A DNA stretch of 64,000 nt, taken from the NCBI GenBank assembly GCA_018332375.1, contig BOPV01000001.1, forward strand, positions 744,001 to 808,000. Direction: 5' to 3'. The stretch's first letter is position 1. Each line of letters starts with the position of its first letter. Source of the DNA: Roseiterribacter gracilis (GTDB lineage Bacteria; Pseudomonadota; Alphaproteobacteria; BOG-932; Roseiterribacteraceae). Positions 8,016-17,699 of this stretch are shown one piece after another. The notes beneath the pieces were generated by a model, which saw only the letters and a list, made by a program, of their open reading frames with translations, was not told the DNA's origin and did no database searches. The position numbers and the translations under genes were made by a program.

Positions 8016-10156
8016 CCGCTCCGAAGATACCGCACGGCCGCGTCGCGCTCGAACAAATAGAGCAGGGTGCGCAGCGCCTTGCCGCGCGGGCTCGCCAGCT
8101 CAAGGTCGGTACTGAGAATGCGTTTTGCGTCATCGCGCGCGATTTCGAGCAAATCGGCGTGATGTTCCAAGTCGGCCAGGCGAAAATCGGGCCGGCCACT
8201 TTGTTTGGTGCCCAGCAGATCGCCGGCGCCGCGCAGCTCGAGATCCTTCTCGGCGATGACGAATCCGTCTTCGCTTTCCTTGATCACGGTCAGGCGCTGG
8301 CGCGCCGTTTCGGTCAAAGGCGGGCTGTAGATCAGCAGGCAGCGCGACTTGCCCGCGCCGCGTCCGACGCGGCCGCGCAACTGATGCAGCTGCGCCAGGC
8401 CGAACCGTTCAGCATGCTCGATCACCATCACGGTCGCTTCGGGCACGTTGACGCCGACTTCGATCACGGTGGTTGCAACCAGTATGTCGATTTCGCCTTT
8501 GGCGAACTGCGCCATCACCGCGTCTTTCTCGGGCCCGCGCAGTCGCCCATGCACGAGGCCAACGCGCCCTTTAAAGTAGGCGGACAGTTCAGCCGCGCGT
8601 TCGCGCGCTGCGGCGAGGTCGCTGACTTCGCTTTCTTCGACCAGCGGACACACCCAATAGACGCGCGCACCAGCGGCGATTGCACGGCCGACGCCGGCAA
8701 CGACTTCGTCGAGACGATCGGCGGGAAGGGTCAGCGTATCGACCGGCTGCCGGCCCGGCGGTTTTTCGTCGAGCTTCGACACGTCGAGATCGCCATAGCT
8801 GGTCAAAGTCAGCGTGCGCGGGATCGGCGTCGCAGTCATCACCAGCACGTCGGATCCTTTGCCCTTGTTCGACAGACGCATCCGGTCTTCGACGCCGAAC
8901 CGGTGTTGTTCGTCGACGACGGTCAGCGCCAGGTCGCGAAACTCGACCGGGTCTTGCGTCAGCGCATGCGTGCCGACGACAAGTTTGATCGCGCCTTCGG
9001 CCAAGCCCTGCAACGTGCGCGCCCGCGCCTTGCCTTTGTCGCGTCCGGTCAACACCGCGACTTCAAGGCCAAGCTTCAATGCCAGCGGTGCGATCGTCTG
9101 CAGATGCTGGCGCGCGAGAATTTCCGTCGGCGCCATCAAGGCTGCCTGTCGCCCGGCTTCGACCGCGCTCAACATCGCAAGAAACGCGACGATGGTTTTT
9201 CCACTACCGACATCGCCTTGCAGCAAGCGCGACATGCGCGTCGTCGCCGCCATATCGGCGTCGATTTCACCCAGCGTGCGTAACTGCGCGCCGGTCAGCT
9301 TGTAGGGCAGCAGTTTCAGCGCCTGTGCGCGCAACGCGCCGGTGGCCTTGGTCGAGCGGCCGGTTGCACGCCGTTGCCGTTCGCGCACCAGCAGCAAGGC
9401 CAACTGGTTCGCCAGCAACTCGTCGAAGGCGAGGCGGCGGCGCCACGGCGTCAGCGGCGACAGGTCGTCTTCGTCTTCGGGCGCATGGATGTGCGTGATC
9501 GCATCGCGCCAGCTCGGCCATGCTTCGCGCTTCAACAGCGGTGGGTCGATCCATTCCGGCAGATCGGGTGCGCGACGCACCGCTTCGTCGATCCAGCGTT
9601 CGAGTTGCGGACCGTTGATGCCGGCCGTCAGCGGATAGACGGTCTGGATCGGCTTGAGCCGATGTTTCTCGGCCGGATCGAGCACCAGGTCGGGATGCAC
9701 GATCTGCTTCTGGCCGTTAAACGCTTCGATCTTACCCGCGATGATGCGCGTCGAATCCACCGGCAGAAGTTTTTGCAGCCAAGGTGCGCGCGACTGGAAG
9801 AAAACGAGATGCAGCCCGCCCGTGTCATCACCGGCACGTACGCGATAGGGCATGCCAGGCCGGCGCGACGGCAGATGCTCGCCGATCTCCAACGTCATGG
9901 TGGCGATGCGGCCGGGCTCGGCGCTGGCGACGGTCGGGTTGTAGCGGCGATCGACCAGGCCAGCGGGCAGATGCCACAGCAGGTCGATCAGGTTGGGGCC
10001 GGCCAGCCGGGTCAGCGCTTTTGCCGCGGCGCTGCCGACGCCGGTAACCAGCGTCACGGGCTGGAAAATAGCTTCCAGCCCCGCCGGGCGTTTCAGCGCG
10101 GGGGGCCGGTCATTCTTTGCTGCGGGGGTTTTCGGTGAGCCCGAGGTGGACGGCAT
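8012..10156 (-). CDS. recG: ATP-dependent DNA helicase RecG
   Basis: The 714-aa protein matches RecG, which remodels stalled replication forks and branched DNA. The N-terminal wedge/OB region covers about residues 50-230. The helicase core shows Walker A GDVGSGKT, a DEQHRFG box, the TATPIPRTL motif, and motif VI in QLRGRVGRG. The length is normal. It faces away from sdhE-mfd, the usual alphaproteobacterial arrangement. No LexA box is visible in the 91-base gap upstream. Confidence 0.96.
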   Translation of the reverse strand: MPSTSGSPKTPAAKNDRPPALKRPAGLEAIFQPVTLVTGVGSAAAKALTRLAGPNLIDLLWHLPAGLVDRRYNPTVASAEPGRIATMTLEIGEHLPSRRPGMPYRVRAGDDTGGLHLVFFQSRAPWLQKLLPVDSTRIIAGKIEAFNGQKQIVHPDLVLDPAEKHRLKPIQTVYPLTAGINGPQLERWIDEAVRRAPDLPEWIDPPLLKREAWPSWRDAITHIHAPEDEDDLSPLTPWRRRLAFDELLANQLALLLVRERQRRATGRSTKATGALRAQALKLLPYKLTGAQLRTLGEIDADMAATTRMSRLLQGDVGSGKTIVAFLAMLSAVEAGRQAALMAPTEILARQHLQTIAPLALKLGLEVAVLTGRDKGKARARTLQGLAEGAIKLVVGTHALTQDPVEFRDLALTVVDEQHRFGVEDRMRLSNKGKGSDVLVMTATPIPRTLTLTSYGDLDVSKLDEKPPGRQPVDTLTLPADRLDEVVAGVGRAIAAGARVYWVCPLVEESEVSDLAAARERAAELSAYFKGRVGLVHGRLRGPEKDAVMAQFAKGEIDILVATTVIEVGVNVPEATVMVIEHAERFGLAQLHQLRGRVGRGAGKSRCLLIYSPPLTETARQRLTVIKESEDGFVIAEKDLELRGAGDLLGTKQSGRPDFRLADLEHHADLLEIARDDAKRILSTDLELASPRGKALRTLLYLFERDAAVRYLRSG

Positions 10157-10247
10157 GGCGCCGACACTCTAGATCACCGCTCTCCCGGATCCATCGCGGG
10201 TCCGGATGTCCCAGGTTCTGCCCGCTTTTTCTGGTGGTTTCTCTTCC

Positions 10248-10535
10248 ATGAGCGCGACCGACACGCGCGACGATGAGCTGATTCGGCGTCAACTGCGCTT
10301 TCGTAGCTGGCACCGCGGCACCCGCGAGTCTGATTTGCTGATCGGCAGTTTCGCCGATGCGGCGCTGGACGGATTCGACTCCGCGCAGCTCGACGCCTAC
10401 GCGGCCTTCTTGCGCGAAGACGATCCTGACATCTGGGATTGGGTCGTGCGCGAGCTGGAAGCGCCGGCTGCGCACGCTGTCCTGGTCGGTCTGATGCGTG
10501 CCCATGTCGCGGCGCGCCAGGCCGGAGGCGCGTAA
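10248..10535 (+). CDS. sdhE: FAD assembly factor SdhE
   Basis: The 95-aa protein matches SdhE/SDHAF2, which promotes covalent flavinylation of succinate dehydrogenase. The signature RGTRESDLLIG (the RGxxE motif) is at about residues 22-32, followed by the aspartate-rich DDPDIWDWV segment. The start at 10248 is chosen over 10206 because the family begins shortly before the RR..FRSWHRG segment. The TAA stop overlaps the ATG of mfd (TAATG), a conserved alphaproteobacterial pairing. Confidence 0.92.
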   Translation: MSATDTRDDELIRRQLRFRSWHRGTRESDLLIGSFADAALDGFDSAQLDAYAAFLREDDPDIWDWVVRELEAPAAHAVLVGLMRAHVAARQAGGA

Positions 10536-13500
10536 TGGCCGAGCCCGCACGCAAAGAAACGCCCAAGCCCGCGATCCTGCCCGACCTGCCGCTCGCCAAA
10601 GGCCGCACGCTGACCTTGGCCGGTGCGCCGGACGGCTACGACGCGCGCCTGCTGGTCGAGCTTGCCAAACAGCGACCCGGCGGTTGGGTCCATGTCGCAA
10701 CCGATGACGGCCGCATGGCGCGGCTTGCCGCCGGTGTCGCGTTCTTCGCGCCCGAGCTGGAAGTCATCGAGTTTCCCGCCTGGGACTGTCTTCCGTACGA
10801 CCGCGTTTCGCCCAATCCCGACATCATCGCGGGCCGCGTCGACGCGTTGACGCGGTTGCTGCGCGAACCGACGGCGCCGCGTTTGGTACTGACCACCGTC
10901 AACGCGGTGTTGCAGCGCGTGCCGCCGCGTGCACGGCTGCGCCAAAGCGCCTTCCACACCAAGCTCGGCGACAAAGTCGATCTCGAACTGCTGCTGAATT
11001 ACCTGACCGAGAACGGGTATGCGCGCACCGAGACCGTGCGCGAGCCGGGTGAGTTCGCGGTCCGCGGCGGCATTGTCGACCTGTTCCCGCCATCGACCGA
11101 CGCGCCGGTGCGCCTCGATATGTTCGGCGACGAGGTCGAGAAGATCCGTCTGTTCGATGCGATGACCCAGCGCACGGAATCGGAACTGAAAGAACTGACT
11201 CTACAGCCCGCGGCCGAGCTGTTCCTGGATCCGGAATCGATCTCGCGCTTTCGCACCGGCTATCGCGAACGGTTCGGCACCACCGTCACCGAAGACCCGC
11301 TCTACGAAGCGGTCTCGGCCGGCCGCAAACATGGCGGCATGGAACATTGGCTGCCGCTGTTTCATGCGCAGATGGAAACGCTGTTCGACTATGTCGGACC
11401 GGCGCCGGTGTCGTTGGACGCGCAAGCGCAAGAAAGCGGCGCTGCGCGCTGGCAGCAGATCGACGAGTTCTATCAAGCGCGCAAAGAGCTGCAGTTGGTC
11501 GACGCCAAATCGTCGGGCAGCGGCTACAAACCGCTGCCGCCCGATTTGCTGTACCTGACCTCGCAGGATTGGGGCGATGCGCTGGGCGTGCGCGCCGCCG
11601 TGCAATTGGCGCCGTTCGGTGCGGCGGACACGCAGGTCGACACGTTCGATGCCGGTGCGCGTCGCGGCCGCGATTTCGGCGATGCGCGCGCGCTGGGGTC
11701 GGGGTTCGACGCCGTCACCGACTATTTGAAGTTTCACGCCGCCGAAGGCCGACGCGGCCTGATCGCTGCGTATAGCGCGGGCTCGCTGCACCGGCTGTTG
11801 TCGCTGCTGGGCGATCTCGGTCTCGAAAAGCTGGAACCGATCCAGGATTTCGCGCACGCGCAGGCGCTGGGAAAGAACCGTGTCGGCGTCACCGTGCTGC
11901 CGGTCGAAAGCGGCTTTGTCGGTCCCGACGTCGTGCTGCTGACCGAGCAGGATATTCTGGGCGAGCGCCTGTCGCGCCCGGCGAAGAAGCGCCGCCGGTC
12001 CGACAAGTTCGTGATCGAGCTTGCGTCGCTCGCGCCTGGCGATTTCGTCGTGCACCAGGAACACGGCATCGGTCGCTATGACGGTCTGGAAGAAATCGCC
12101 GTCGGCGGTGCGCCGCATGATTGCGTGCGCATCATCTATGACGGCAACGACAAGCTGTTCGTGCCGGTCGAAAATATCGACGTACTGACGCGCTACGGCT
12201 CGGAAGAGACCGTCGTCACGCTGGACAAGTTGGGTGGCGCGGGCTGGCAAGCGCGCAAGGCCAAGGTGCAGAAGCGCCTCAAAGACATGGCCGAAGCGCT
12301 GCTGAAAATCGCGGCCGTGCGCACCTTGAAGTCCACCGAACCGCTGTCGCCGCCCGAAGGCCTCTACGACGAGTTCGCGTCGCGCTTTCCGTACGACGAA
12401 ACCGAAGACCAGTTGCGCGCCATCGAGAACGTCGTCGACGATCTCGGTTCGGGTCGCCCGATGGATCGCCTTGTGTGCGGCGATGTCGGGTTCGGCAAAA
12501 CCGAAGTCGCGCTGCGCGCTGCCTTCGTCGCGTCGATGGCCGGGCTGCAGGTTGCGGTGGTGGTGCCGACGACGTTGCTGGCACGCCAGCACTATCAGAA
12601 TTTCACGCGGCGCTTCGCCGGCCTGCCGGTTCGGGTCGAGCAGCTGTCGCGGCTGGTCACCGGCAAAGAAGCCAAGGCGGTCAAAGAAGGGCTGGCCGAC
12701 GGTTCGGTCGATATCGTCGTCGGCACGCACGCGCTGCTCGCCAAGACGATCAAGTTCAAACAGCTCGGCTTGCTGATCGTCGACGAAGAGCAGCATTTCG
12801 GCGTCAAGCAGAAGGAAAACCTGAAAGAGCTGGCCGACAACGTCCATGTTCTAACGCTGACCGCGACGCCGATCCCGCGCACCTTGCAGATGGCGCTGAC
12901 CGGCGTGCGCGAATTGTCGTTGATCGCAACGCCACCGGTCGACCGGCTTGCCGTGCGCACCTTCGTGCTGCCCTACGACCCGATGGTGATCCGCGAAGCG
13001 TTGAAGCGCGAACATTTCCGCGGCGGGCAAAGTTTCTATGTCTGTCCGCGTCTGGAAGATCTGCCGCGCGTCGAACTGCGTCTCAAAGAACTCGTGCCCG
13101 ACCTGAAAGTCGTGACCGCGCACGGGCAGATGAGTGCGACCGAACTCGAAGAGCGGATCGGCGCGTTCTATGACGGCAAGTTCGACATTCTGCTGGCGAC
13201 CAACATCGTCGAATCCGGCCTCGACATTCCGAGCGCCAACACGCTGATCATCCATCGCGCCGATATTTTCGGCCTGGCGCAGCTCTATCAGCTACGCGGC
13301 CGGATCGGCCGGTCCAAACTGCGCGGCTATGCGTATCTGACTTGGAACCCGGGCAAGCTGCTGACCAAGGCAGCCGAGCAGCGTCTGAAAGTGATCGAGA
13401 CGCTCGACAGTCTCGGCGCCGGTTTCAGCCTCGCCAGCTACGATCTCGACATTCGCGGCGCCGGCAATCTGCTCGGCGAAGAACAGTCGGGTCACATCAA

Positions 13501-14047
13501 GGAAGTCGGCATCGAGCTGTATCAGCAGATGCTGGAAGAGGCGGTCGCGGCAGCGAAGTCGGGCGCCTACACCGATGCGACCGAACTTGCGACGCGTTGG
13601 ACGCCGCAGATTTCGGTCGGCTTGCCGGTGATGATTCCGGAGAAATACGTCCCCGATCTCAATGTGCGCCTGTCGTTGTACCGGCGCATTGCGGAGCTCG
13701 CCGATCGTGCCGAACTCGACGCGTTTGCGGCCGAGCTGGTCGATCGTTTCGGGCCGATGCCGCAAGAAGCCGAGAATCTGCTCGATACGGTCGCGATCAA
13801 ACAGCTTTGCCGCCAAGCCGGCATCGAACGTCTCGACGCCGGCCCGCGCGGTGCGGTGGTGACGTTCCGCGACAACCAGTTCGCGCGCGTCGACCAGTTG
13901 ATGGGCTGGGTGATGAAGCAGGCGGGCACGGTCAAAATCCGTCCCGACCAAAAACTCGTCTACACGCGCAGCGGCTGGGAAGATCCGATCAAGCGCATGA
14001 AGGGCGTGACCAAGCTGGGTCAAGATCTGGCGATGTTGGCGGTGTAA
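10535..14047 (+). CDS. mfd: transcription-repair coupling factor Mfd
   Basis: The 1170-aa protein is Mfd, which removes RNA polymerase stalled at DNA damage and recruits UvrA. In order it shows the UvrB-like N-terminal region (PAWDCLPYDRVSPN), the RNA-polymerase-interacting domain (GDFVVHQEHGIGRY), the RecG-like motor with Walker A GDVGFGKTE and DEEQHFG, the TRG motif region with QLRGRIGRS, and a C-terminal domain. The length is typical. The ATG overlaps the sdhE stop; longer in-frame starts would run into sdhE. Confidence 0.97.
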   Translation: MAEPARKETPKPAILPDLPLAKGRTLTLAGAPDGYDARLLVELAKQRPGGWVHVATDDGRMARLAAGVAFFAPELEVIEFPAWDCLPYDRVSPNPDIIAGRVDALTRLLREPTAPRLVLTTVNAVLQRVPPRARLRQSAFHTKLGDKVDLELLLNYLTENGYARTETVREPGEFAVRGGIVDLFPPSTDAPVRLDMFGDEVEKIRLFDAMTQRTESELKELTLQPAAELFLDPESISRFRTGYRERFGTTVTEDPLYEAVSAGRKHGGMEHWLPLFHAQMETLFDYVGPAPVSLDAQAQESGAARWQQIDEFYQARKELQLVDAKSSGSGYKPLPPDLLYLTSQDWGDALGVRAAVQLAPFGAADTQVDTFDAGARRGRDFGDARALGSGFDAVTDYLKFHAAEGRRGLIAAYSAGSLHRLLSLLGDLGLEKLEPIQDFAHAQALGKNRVGVTVLPVESGFVGPDVVLLTEQDILGERLSRPAKKRRRSDKFVIELASLAPGDFVVHQEHGIGRYDGLEEIAVGGAPHDCVRIIYDGNDKLFVPVENIDVLTRYGSEETVVTLDKLGGAGWQARKAKVQKRLKDMAEALLKIAAVRTLKSTEPLSPPEGLYDEFASRFPYDETEDQLRAIENVVDDLGSGRPMDRLVCGDVGFGKTEVALRAAFVASMAGLQVAVVVPTTLLARQHYQNFTRRFAGLPVRVEQLSRLVTGKEAKAVKEGLADGSVDIVVGTHALLAKTIKFKQLGLLIVDEEQHFGVKQKENLKELADNVHVLTLTATPIPRTLQMALTGVRELSLIATPPVDRLAVRTFVLPYDPMVIREALKREHFRGGQSFYVCPRLEDLPRVELRLKELVPDLKVVTAHGQMSATELEERIGAFYDGKFDILLATNIVESGLDIPSANTLIIHRADIFGLAQLYQLRGRIGRSKLRGYAYLTWNPGKLLTKAAEQRLKVIETLDSLGAGFSLASYDLDIRGAGNLLGEEQSGHIKEVGIELYQQMLEEAVAAAKSGAYTDATELATRWTPQISVGLPVMIPEKYVPDLNVRLSLYRRIAELADRAELDAFAAELVDRFGPMPQEAENLLDTVAIKQLCRQAGIERLDAGPRGAVVTFRDNQFARVDQLMGWVMKQAGTVKIRPDQKLVYTRSGWEDPIKRMKGVTKLGQDLAMLAV

Positions 14048-14111
14048 TCGCCGATATTCGTGATCGTTCACAGAAGCTAGGCTTGCTTCGCGATTCGAAC
14101 GGAGAGCGTCG

Positions 14112-14918
14112 GTGCGAATTTTTTTGCTGCTCGCTGGACTTGGCTTTCTTGTTCTCACGGCGCCGGCCCGCGCAGATGACGAGACTGAGTTGGTGCGCCG
14201 CGCACTCGCGCTGCATCAGGAAGGCAAAAACCAAGAAGCGATTGAATTGCTGCGCCCGTCGATCGGCGCACCCGGCCAATATGCCGGCGTCGAAGCGCAG
14301 ATGCTTGGTTCACTCGCGGCGGTTGGGGCAGTCAAGCACAGCGAAATCCTCGACGATCAGGTCGTCGGTGGCCGCCTGCGCCGGATCTATGTCGTGCTCG
14401 AATGCGCGCGCGGCCCGTTGATCGGCGCCTATACTTGGCGCAAGCCCGAAGATGCATGGCGATATGACGGCTATAACTATATCGGCGTCGGCGCGTTCTC
14501 GCGCTTTGCCGACATGGGCGCGCGGAAGGTCGACGAAAAGATTCCAGTGCTCGAACAGATTCTCGAGATGCATCGCACCGGGAAACACGTCGAAGCTTGG
14601 GAGCAGATCAAAACTGAGATGCGTGCGATTGATGCCAACCCGACGCAGCTCGATCAGGCCTCGGCGCAGATCACGTCGATCCTGAAGGCACTGACGCCGC
14701 TGACCTCGATCGACAAGGTCGAGGACGAGCAGCTTGGTACGTATGTGCGTCGCGTCGGCTTTCTCTTTTCGAGCACCAAAGGCGCGATGCTGGTCGTCTA
14801 TTTGTTCGACCGTCCCGACAAGGATTGGCGCCTGATCGCGGCGTCGTACGGCATCAACTTTCCGCAAATCGCATTGCGCACGCAATTCTCCGGCACGACA
14901 TCGATGCAGAAGAAATGA
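14112..14918 (+). CDS. secreted protein of unknown function
   Basis: The 268-aa protein starts at a GTG preceded by GGAGAG and has a clear signal peptide (about 1-21, ending APARA). The mature part begins with a TPR-like helical pair (ALALHQEGKNQEAIELLRP). Later segments end in an SnoaL-like or stress-protein-like pattern (KGAMLVVYLFDRPDKDWRLIAASYG), but I cannot assign a family. It is probably periplasmic. It lies 64 bases after mfd with no obvious terminator, so it may be partly read from that transcript. Confidence 0.7.
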   Translation: MRIFLLLAGLGFLVLTAPARADDETELVRRALALHQEGKNQEAIELLRPSIGAPGQYAGVEAQMLGSLAAVGAVKHSEILDDQVVGGRLRRIYVVLECARGPLIGAYTWRKPEDAWRYDGYNYIGVGAFSRFADMGARKVDEKIPVLEQILEMHRTGKHVEAWEQIKTEMRAIDANPTQLDQASAQITSILKALTPLTSIDKVEDEQLGTYVRRVGFLFSSTKGAMLVVYLFDRPDKDWRLIAASYGINFPQIALRTQFSGTTSMQKK

Positions 14919-14931
14919 CTTCGCTCGACCG

Positions 14932-17688
14932 CTAGAACTTGTACATCGCAGCAAGTCGAAAATTCCGCCCGACGATCGGGCGCGCAATGAAGACCTGGGC
15001 GCCGGCGTCGTTGCTGCTGATCTGGCCCGTGCGCGGATTGCCTTCGGTCAGGCCGATCTCGTTGAAGAGATTTTCGCCGTAGACATAGACGCTGATGGCA
15101 TCGCTGACATCGAGCCGCAGCTTGGCGCCGAACACAGTGTAGGCGGGCAGGGTCTGCGTATTGGCGGCATCGGCGAAACGCTTGCCGTAATGTTCGACAT
15201 CGACTTCGGCGCGCACGCGCCCGTCGAACAAGTTCACGCCCGGCGTGATGCGCGCGCTGCTGGCGGGCGCACGGATCAACCGGTTGCCGGTGTAATCGCG
15301 CTGCGTCGGCACGCCATTGACGGACTCGATGAAGCGGAAGCTGCGAAAGGCCGAGCGCTGCCAGGTCAGCGCGAAATTGACTTCGAGCCACGAAAGCGGC
15401 CGCACGGTCCCCTCAAGCTCGACGCCATAGCTGCGCGTGTCCGCGTAGTTCGAGTGGCTGTCATATCCGTTGGTGGCTGGATTGAAGACCAGCTCGCCGA
15501 AGGTGAAGGAATCATAGGCGGTGTAAAAACCGGTGGCGTAAAGGCTGACCATGCTGGACGACAGATTCCAGCCCGCTTCGGCGAGATGGATCGTCTGCTT
15601 GCGCATGTCGGTGCGCGACGGGTTGGTCAGAAAATCATTGAGGCTGGGCAGGCGCGACGTGCCGGTGTAGCGCGCAAACAACGCTGTGTCGGGCGTCAGT
15701 TGCCAGCTGGTGCCGAGCGTCCAACTCGTATGGTCGAAATTGCGGTCGAGCGGATCGAAGATGCCGGTGCCCGAAATCGCGGTGTCGTCTGCAGCGGTCG
15801 GCGACTGGCGAAGATTGATCGTCGCCGTACGCTCGGCAGATCCGTGCATTGCGACATGTTCGAAGCGCACGCCCATGTCGAGACGCAGGCGCGGCGCGAT
15901 CTTCCATTCGTCCGAGACATAGGCTGCGATCGTGTTCGAACCGGTGCGCGAATTGGCGTATTCGGAGCCATAGCGCGTGATGCCGTTCTCGGTCATCGCG
16001 CCCAGGACGCGCCCAGCCGCATCGACCGCGACCGCATCGAGCATGCGCGCTTGCGGCCGTACCTCCAGCAGGCCGCTGGCGGAGACGCGCTGGAAACGTT
16101 CTTCGACATTGGCGAAATAGACGCCCATCGCGATGTCGTGATCGCCAGCCAGGGACAGTTTTCGCAACAGGCGCAAGTCGTCGACGAATTCATGTTCGGG
16201 CACGACGACCGCGCGCAGCATCGCGTCGATCACCAGCCCGTTGCCGTTCTGGATGCCGCCATTATAGGGCTGCGCGGTGTCGGCATAGCGCAGCACGACA
16301 TGGTCGACGGTGGGAAACAGCGCCTTGGCTGCGGGCAGGAAACTCGCGACACGATCGCGCGAGATCATCGGCGTCACCGGGAACAGGCCGTTGCGCACCG
16401 TATTGGAGTCGCGATAACGCGCGCCGTTTTCGAGCCGCCAATCGTCGAACGAATAATCGAGCTTCAACGTCGCCTGGGTCAGCGCGACGTGGGTGCCTTC
16501 CGTCAGGTCGAAATCATACGGACCGGTGCGGGTGCGGAAGACACGATTCTTGGTATCCGGCCCCGCCAAGGTTCCGTAGTTCGGATTGAAGCCCGGAATC
16601 GACTTGGCGTCGCCATGTTCATCAAGTCGCACCGGGACGCCGAGATAGAAATCGACGACGTCGTCGAGACGTTTGACGTCAAGCTCGACGCGACCGCGTT
16701 CGAATTCGCGCGCGACGGTGGCGCGGAATTGCCCGCCGTGATCGGCGCGAAAACCGGGATCGCGCACGCCATGATCTTCGCGAAAGAAACCGCCGGCGCT
16801 GACACGCCAATCGCCGACAGGACCGCCAAGCCAGCCATCAACGCGGCGCTGGCCGTAATCGCTGATGGTGAATTTGGCGAGGCTTTCGACGTGATCGGAG
16901 GCACGGCGCGGAATGAAATTGATCGTGCCGCCCGGCGCATAGGCGGCGAAGATCGACGACGGACCGCCGCGAACGACTTCCAGCCGCTCGATCGTTTCGT
17001 CGAGCCGGAAGGACTGATCGGCGTTGAGATAGCTCATACCCGAATCGTGCTGGACCGGCAGGCCGTTCTCGTAGAGCGCAACCGTCGAATAACCTTCGAG
17101 CGGGATGCCGCGCGCACGAATATTGGCGCTGGCTTCACCGCCGGACGCTTCGACCCAGAAACCCGGTACCGATTTCAGCGCGTCGGGAACGCTGGTTGGG
17201 CCGCGCATGCGCAGCTGTTCTTCGGACAGAGTGGTGATCGCGTAGCTGGCTTCGACTTTCCGGCGCGTTTCGGTTCCCGCGCGCGAGGTTACGACGATTT
17301 CTTCAGGAGCCACGGTGGTGCGCGGCAGGTCCGGTCGCGCGCGTGGTCCTGGCGGTGCCGGTTCGGCAGCTGCAACAGGCCGCACCGAGATCGAACCGCT
17401 GGACGTAAAAGCGGCGCGCAGATTGGTGCCGGCCAACAGGGCCTCGACCGCTTGCTCGGGCGTGAAAGATCCGGACAGCGCAGGGGCGGTGATGTTCCGG
17501 ACGTCACCGGTCGCAAACAGAATGTCGACTTGGCATTGCCGCGCCAGTTCGCGCAGCGATCGTTCCAGCGACTGCGCCGGCAGCGTGAAACTACGCTGCG
17601 CCGGTTCTGCGCTGGCTACGGGAAGCGGGCAGAGACCCAGCGCGAGCGCAAGGATCCAGCCGCGCGCAACGTGCGCTTGGGGGCGCAT
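14932..17688 (-). CDS. TonB-dependent receptor with STN signalling domain
   Basis: The 918-aa protein has a signal peptide (about 1-27), an STN (secretin/TonB N-terminal) domain at about 32-103 starting FTLPAQSLERSLRELARQ, a TonB box/plug with VVRGGPSSIFAAYAPGG, and a long barrel ending in Phe. Receptors of this FecA type import ferric siderophores and signal through the STN domain to a FecR-like regulator. The gene for such a regulator lies immediately upstream with an 11-base gap, so the two form one operon. The ligand is not predictable from sequence. Confidence 0.93.
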   Translation of the reverse strand: MRPQAHVARGWILALALGLCPLPVASAEPAQRSFTLPAQSLERSLRELARQCQVDILFATGDVRNITAPALSGSFTPEQAVEALLAGTNLRAAFTSSGSISVRPVAAAEPAPPGPRARPDLPRTTVAPEEIVVTSRAGTETRRKVEASYAITTLSEEQLRMRGPTSVPDALKSVPGFWVEASGGEASANIRARGIPLEGYSTVALYENGLPVQHDSGMSYLNADQSFRLDETIERLEVVRGGPSSIFAAYAPGGTINFIPRRASDHVESLAKFTISDYGQRRVDGWLGGPVGDWRVSAGGFFREDHGVRDPGFRADHGGQFRATVAREFERGRVELDVKRLDDVVDFYLGVPVRLDEHGDAKSIPGFNPNYGTLAGPDTKNRVFRTRTGPYDFDLTEGTHVALTQATLKLDYSFDDWRLENGARYRDSNTVRNGLFPVTPMISRDRVASFLPAAKALFPTVDHVVLRYADTAQPYNGGIQNGNGLVIDAMLRAVVVPEHEFVDDLRLLRKLSLAGDHDIAMGVYFANVEERFQRVSASGLLEVRPQARMLDAVAVDAAGRVLGAMTENGITRYGSEYANSRTGSNTIAAYVSDEWKIAPRLRLDMGVRFEHVAMHGSAERTATINLRQSPTAADDTAISGTGIFDPLDRNFDHTSWTLGTSWQLTPDTALFARYTGTSRLPSLNDFLTNPSRTDMRKQTIHLAEAGWNLSSSMVSLYATGFYTAYDSFTFGELVFNPATNGYDSHSNYADTRSYGVELEGTVRPLSWLEVNFALTWQRSAFRSFRFIESVNGVPTQRDYTGNRLIRAPASSARITPGVNLFDGRVRAEVDVEHYGKRFADAANTQTLPAYTVFGAKLRLDVSDAISVYVYGENLFNEIGLTEGNPRTGQISSNDAGAQVFIARPIVGRNFRLAAMYKF

Positions 17689-17699
17689 ACTGGCAAAAT